NCBI RefSeq assembly: GCF_000172155.1
Contig: NZ_ABIZ01000001.1
Location: 3,381,105 to 3,445,104, forward strand
From: Verrucomicrobium spinosum DSM 4136 = JCM 18804
GTDB lineage: Bacteria; Verrucomicrobiota; Verrucomicrobiia; Verrucomicrobiales; Verrucomicrobiaceae
Direction: 5' to 3'
DNA length: 64,000 nucleotides
A program made the translations under genes and the position numbers. The notes beneath the pieces were generated by a model. That model was given only the letters and a program-made list of their open reading frames with translations, searched no databases and was not told where the DNA came from. Shown here piece by piece: positions 63,368-64,000 of this stretch (position 1 is its first letter; each line of letters begins with the position of its first letter).

Positions 63368-64000
63368 ATGACCAGCTTCGACGAGAAACCTGAGCAGGTG
63401 GAGAGATCTGCCTTTCTCTTCACGGTGGTCATTCCCACCTTGAACAGGTGCGAGACGCTAAAGGACACCTTGGAGTCATGCGTTCGTGAGGCGGATCAAG
63501 GACTACGCATCCTGGTGAGCGACAATTTAAGTGATGACCGGACGCAGGAGCTCGTCCGCGAATTCGCACAGAGGGATCCACGAGTGAGCTGTGTCCAACC
63601 GCCTTCACGTCTGGGGGTGTCGCGGCATTGGGAGTTCGCCATCACCCAGGTTCAAGAGGGTTTCGTGATGGTGCTGGGCTCGGACGACGCGTTGTTGCCC
63701 AGCGCCGTATCTCGCGCGCGCAAGCTGTTGGAGGATCATCCCGGAGTGCTCGTTCTTCACGGTGAGCCAGCGGGCGTCTATGTTTATCCCAGTTTTGAAA
63801 ACGGAATGGGCGACCGCCTGGTCGTTACTTTGGACTCAGTGGGTGCCGGGAGGCTGCGCCGCTCGGAAGAGTGGCTGCGTAGAGCGGCCCGCGCAGAGTG
63901 CGATGTGGTGGACCTTCCTGTCGTCTATCAGCACTCTTTCGTGCATGTGAGCGTGCTCCAGAAGATCATCGCCGTCTCCGGTGGCTTGATCCATTCCGTG
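63368..64000 (+). CDS. family 2 glycosyltransferase, array member 5, cut by the window edge
   Basis: The frame is open from ATG 63368 to the last base (211 codons) without a stop, so the gene continues outside. It carries VVIPTLNRCETLKDTLESC, VSDNLSDDRT, HWEFAITQV and GSDDALLPSAVSRAR, matching the other array members. It starts 30 bases after member 4. The middle region and C-terminal motif lie beyond the edge. Confidence 0.82.
   Translation, partial: MTSFDEKPEQVERSAFLFTVVIPTLNRCETLKDTLESCVREADQGLRILVSDNLSDDRTQELVREFAQRDPRVSCVQPPSRLGVSRHWEFAITQVQEGFVMVLGSDDALLPSAVSRARKLLEDHPGVLVLHGEPAGVYVYPSFENGMGDRLVVTLDSVGAGRLRRSEEWLRRAARAECDVVDLPVVYQHSFVHVSVLQKIIAVSGGLIHSV

Overview
The window is about 60% GC, gene-dense DNA that reads as a Verrucomicrobiota chromosome (Verrucomicrobium / Prosthecobacter / Roseimicrobium type). 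The best lineage markers are a four-part 'Verru_Chthon cassette' of prepilin-like proteins, very large autotransporter-associated beta-strand-repeat proteins, a PEP-CTERM sorting signal, and frequent secreted proteins without a clear Shine-Dalgarno. No rRNA, tRNA or CRISPR was seen. Family assignments come from reading motifs in the translations; no database search was possible.

1-15.4 kb: a type II secretion system split into two convergent operons. gspE-F-G-H-I-J run on the plus strand (1073-6290). A histidine-kinase-like gene followed by gspK-L-M-C-D runs on the minus strand (15346-8300). The convergent junction (6290-8300) is filled by a 7-bp tandem repeat, an IS110-family transposase, structured non-coding DNA, REP-like palindromes and a 204-bp nested inverted repeat. 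15.4-19.3 kb: a three-gene ferric/AEP-type ABC importer on the minus strand.

19.4-30.8 kb: a Verru_Chthon cassette on the minus strand in transcription order B, C, giant PEP-CTERM repeat protein, A, small secreted protein, D. 31.5-39.3 kb: a second large beta-strand-repeat protein, two secreted beta-propeller-like proteins and a small Lys/Ala-rich histone H1-like protein, separated by unusually long non-coding stretches. 40.4-42.3 kb: a secreted ice-binding-type (DUF3494-like) domain fused to an autotransporter beta-barrel.

43.0-51.3 kb: a plus-strand carbohydrate operon of a phosphofructokinase, a discoidin/six-hairpin glycosidase-like protein and a GH94 phosphorylase resembling the C-terminal part of cyclic beta-1,2-glucan synthase. 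51.5-53.0 kb: cardiolipin synthase on the minus strand. 53.4-64.0 kb: a plus-strand surface-polysaccharide operon that starts with CDP-glucose synthesis (rfbF, rfbG), a sugar C-methyltransferase and an SDR epimerase, and continues into a tandem array of five paralogous family-2 glycosyltransferases. The last one runs off the window edge.

Overall the window is dominated by envelope and export functions. The candidates most worth following up are the ice-binding autotransporter, the glycosyltransferase array with its shared C-terminal motif, the IS110 element with a candidate guide RNA, the apparent pseudokinase heading the gspKLMCD operon, and a GTTAC-N6-GTAAC operator-like site shared by several surface-protein promoters.
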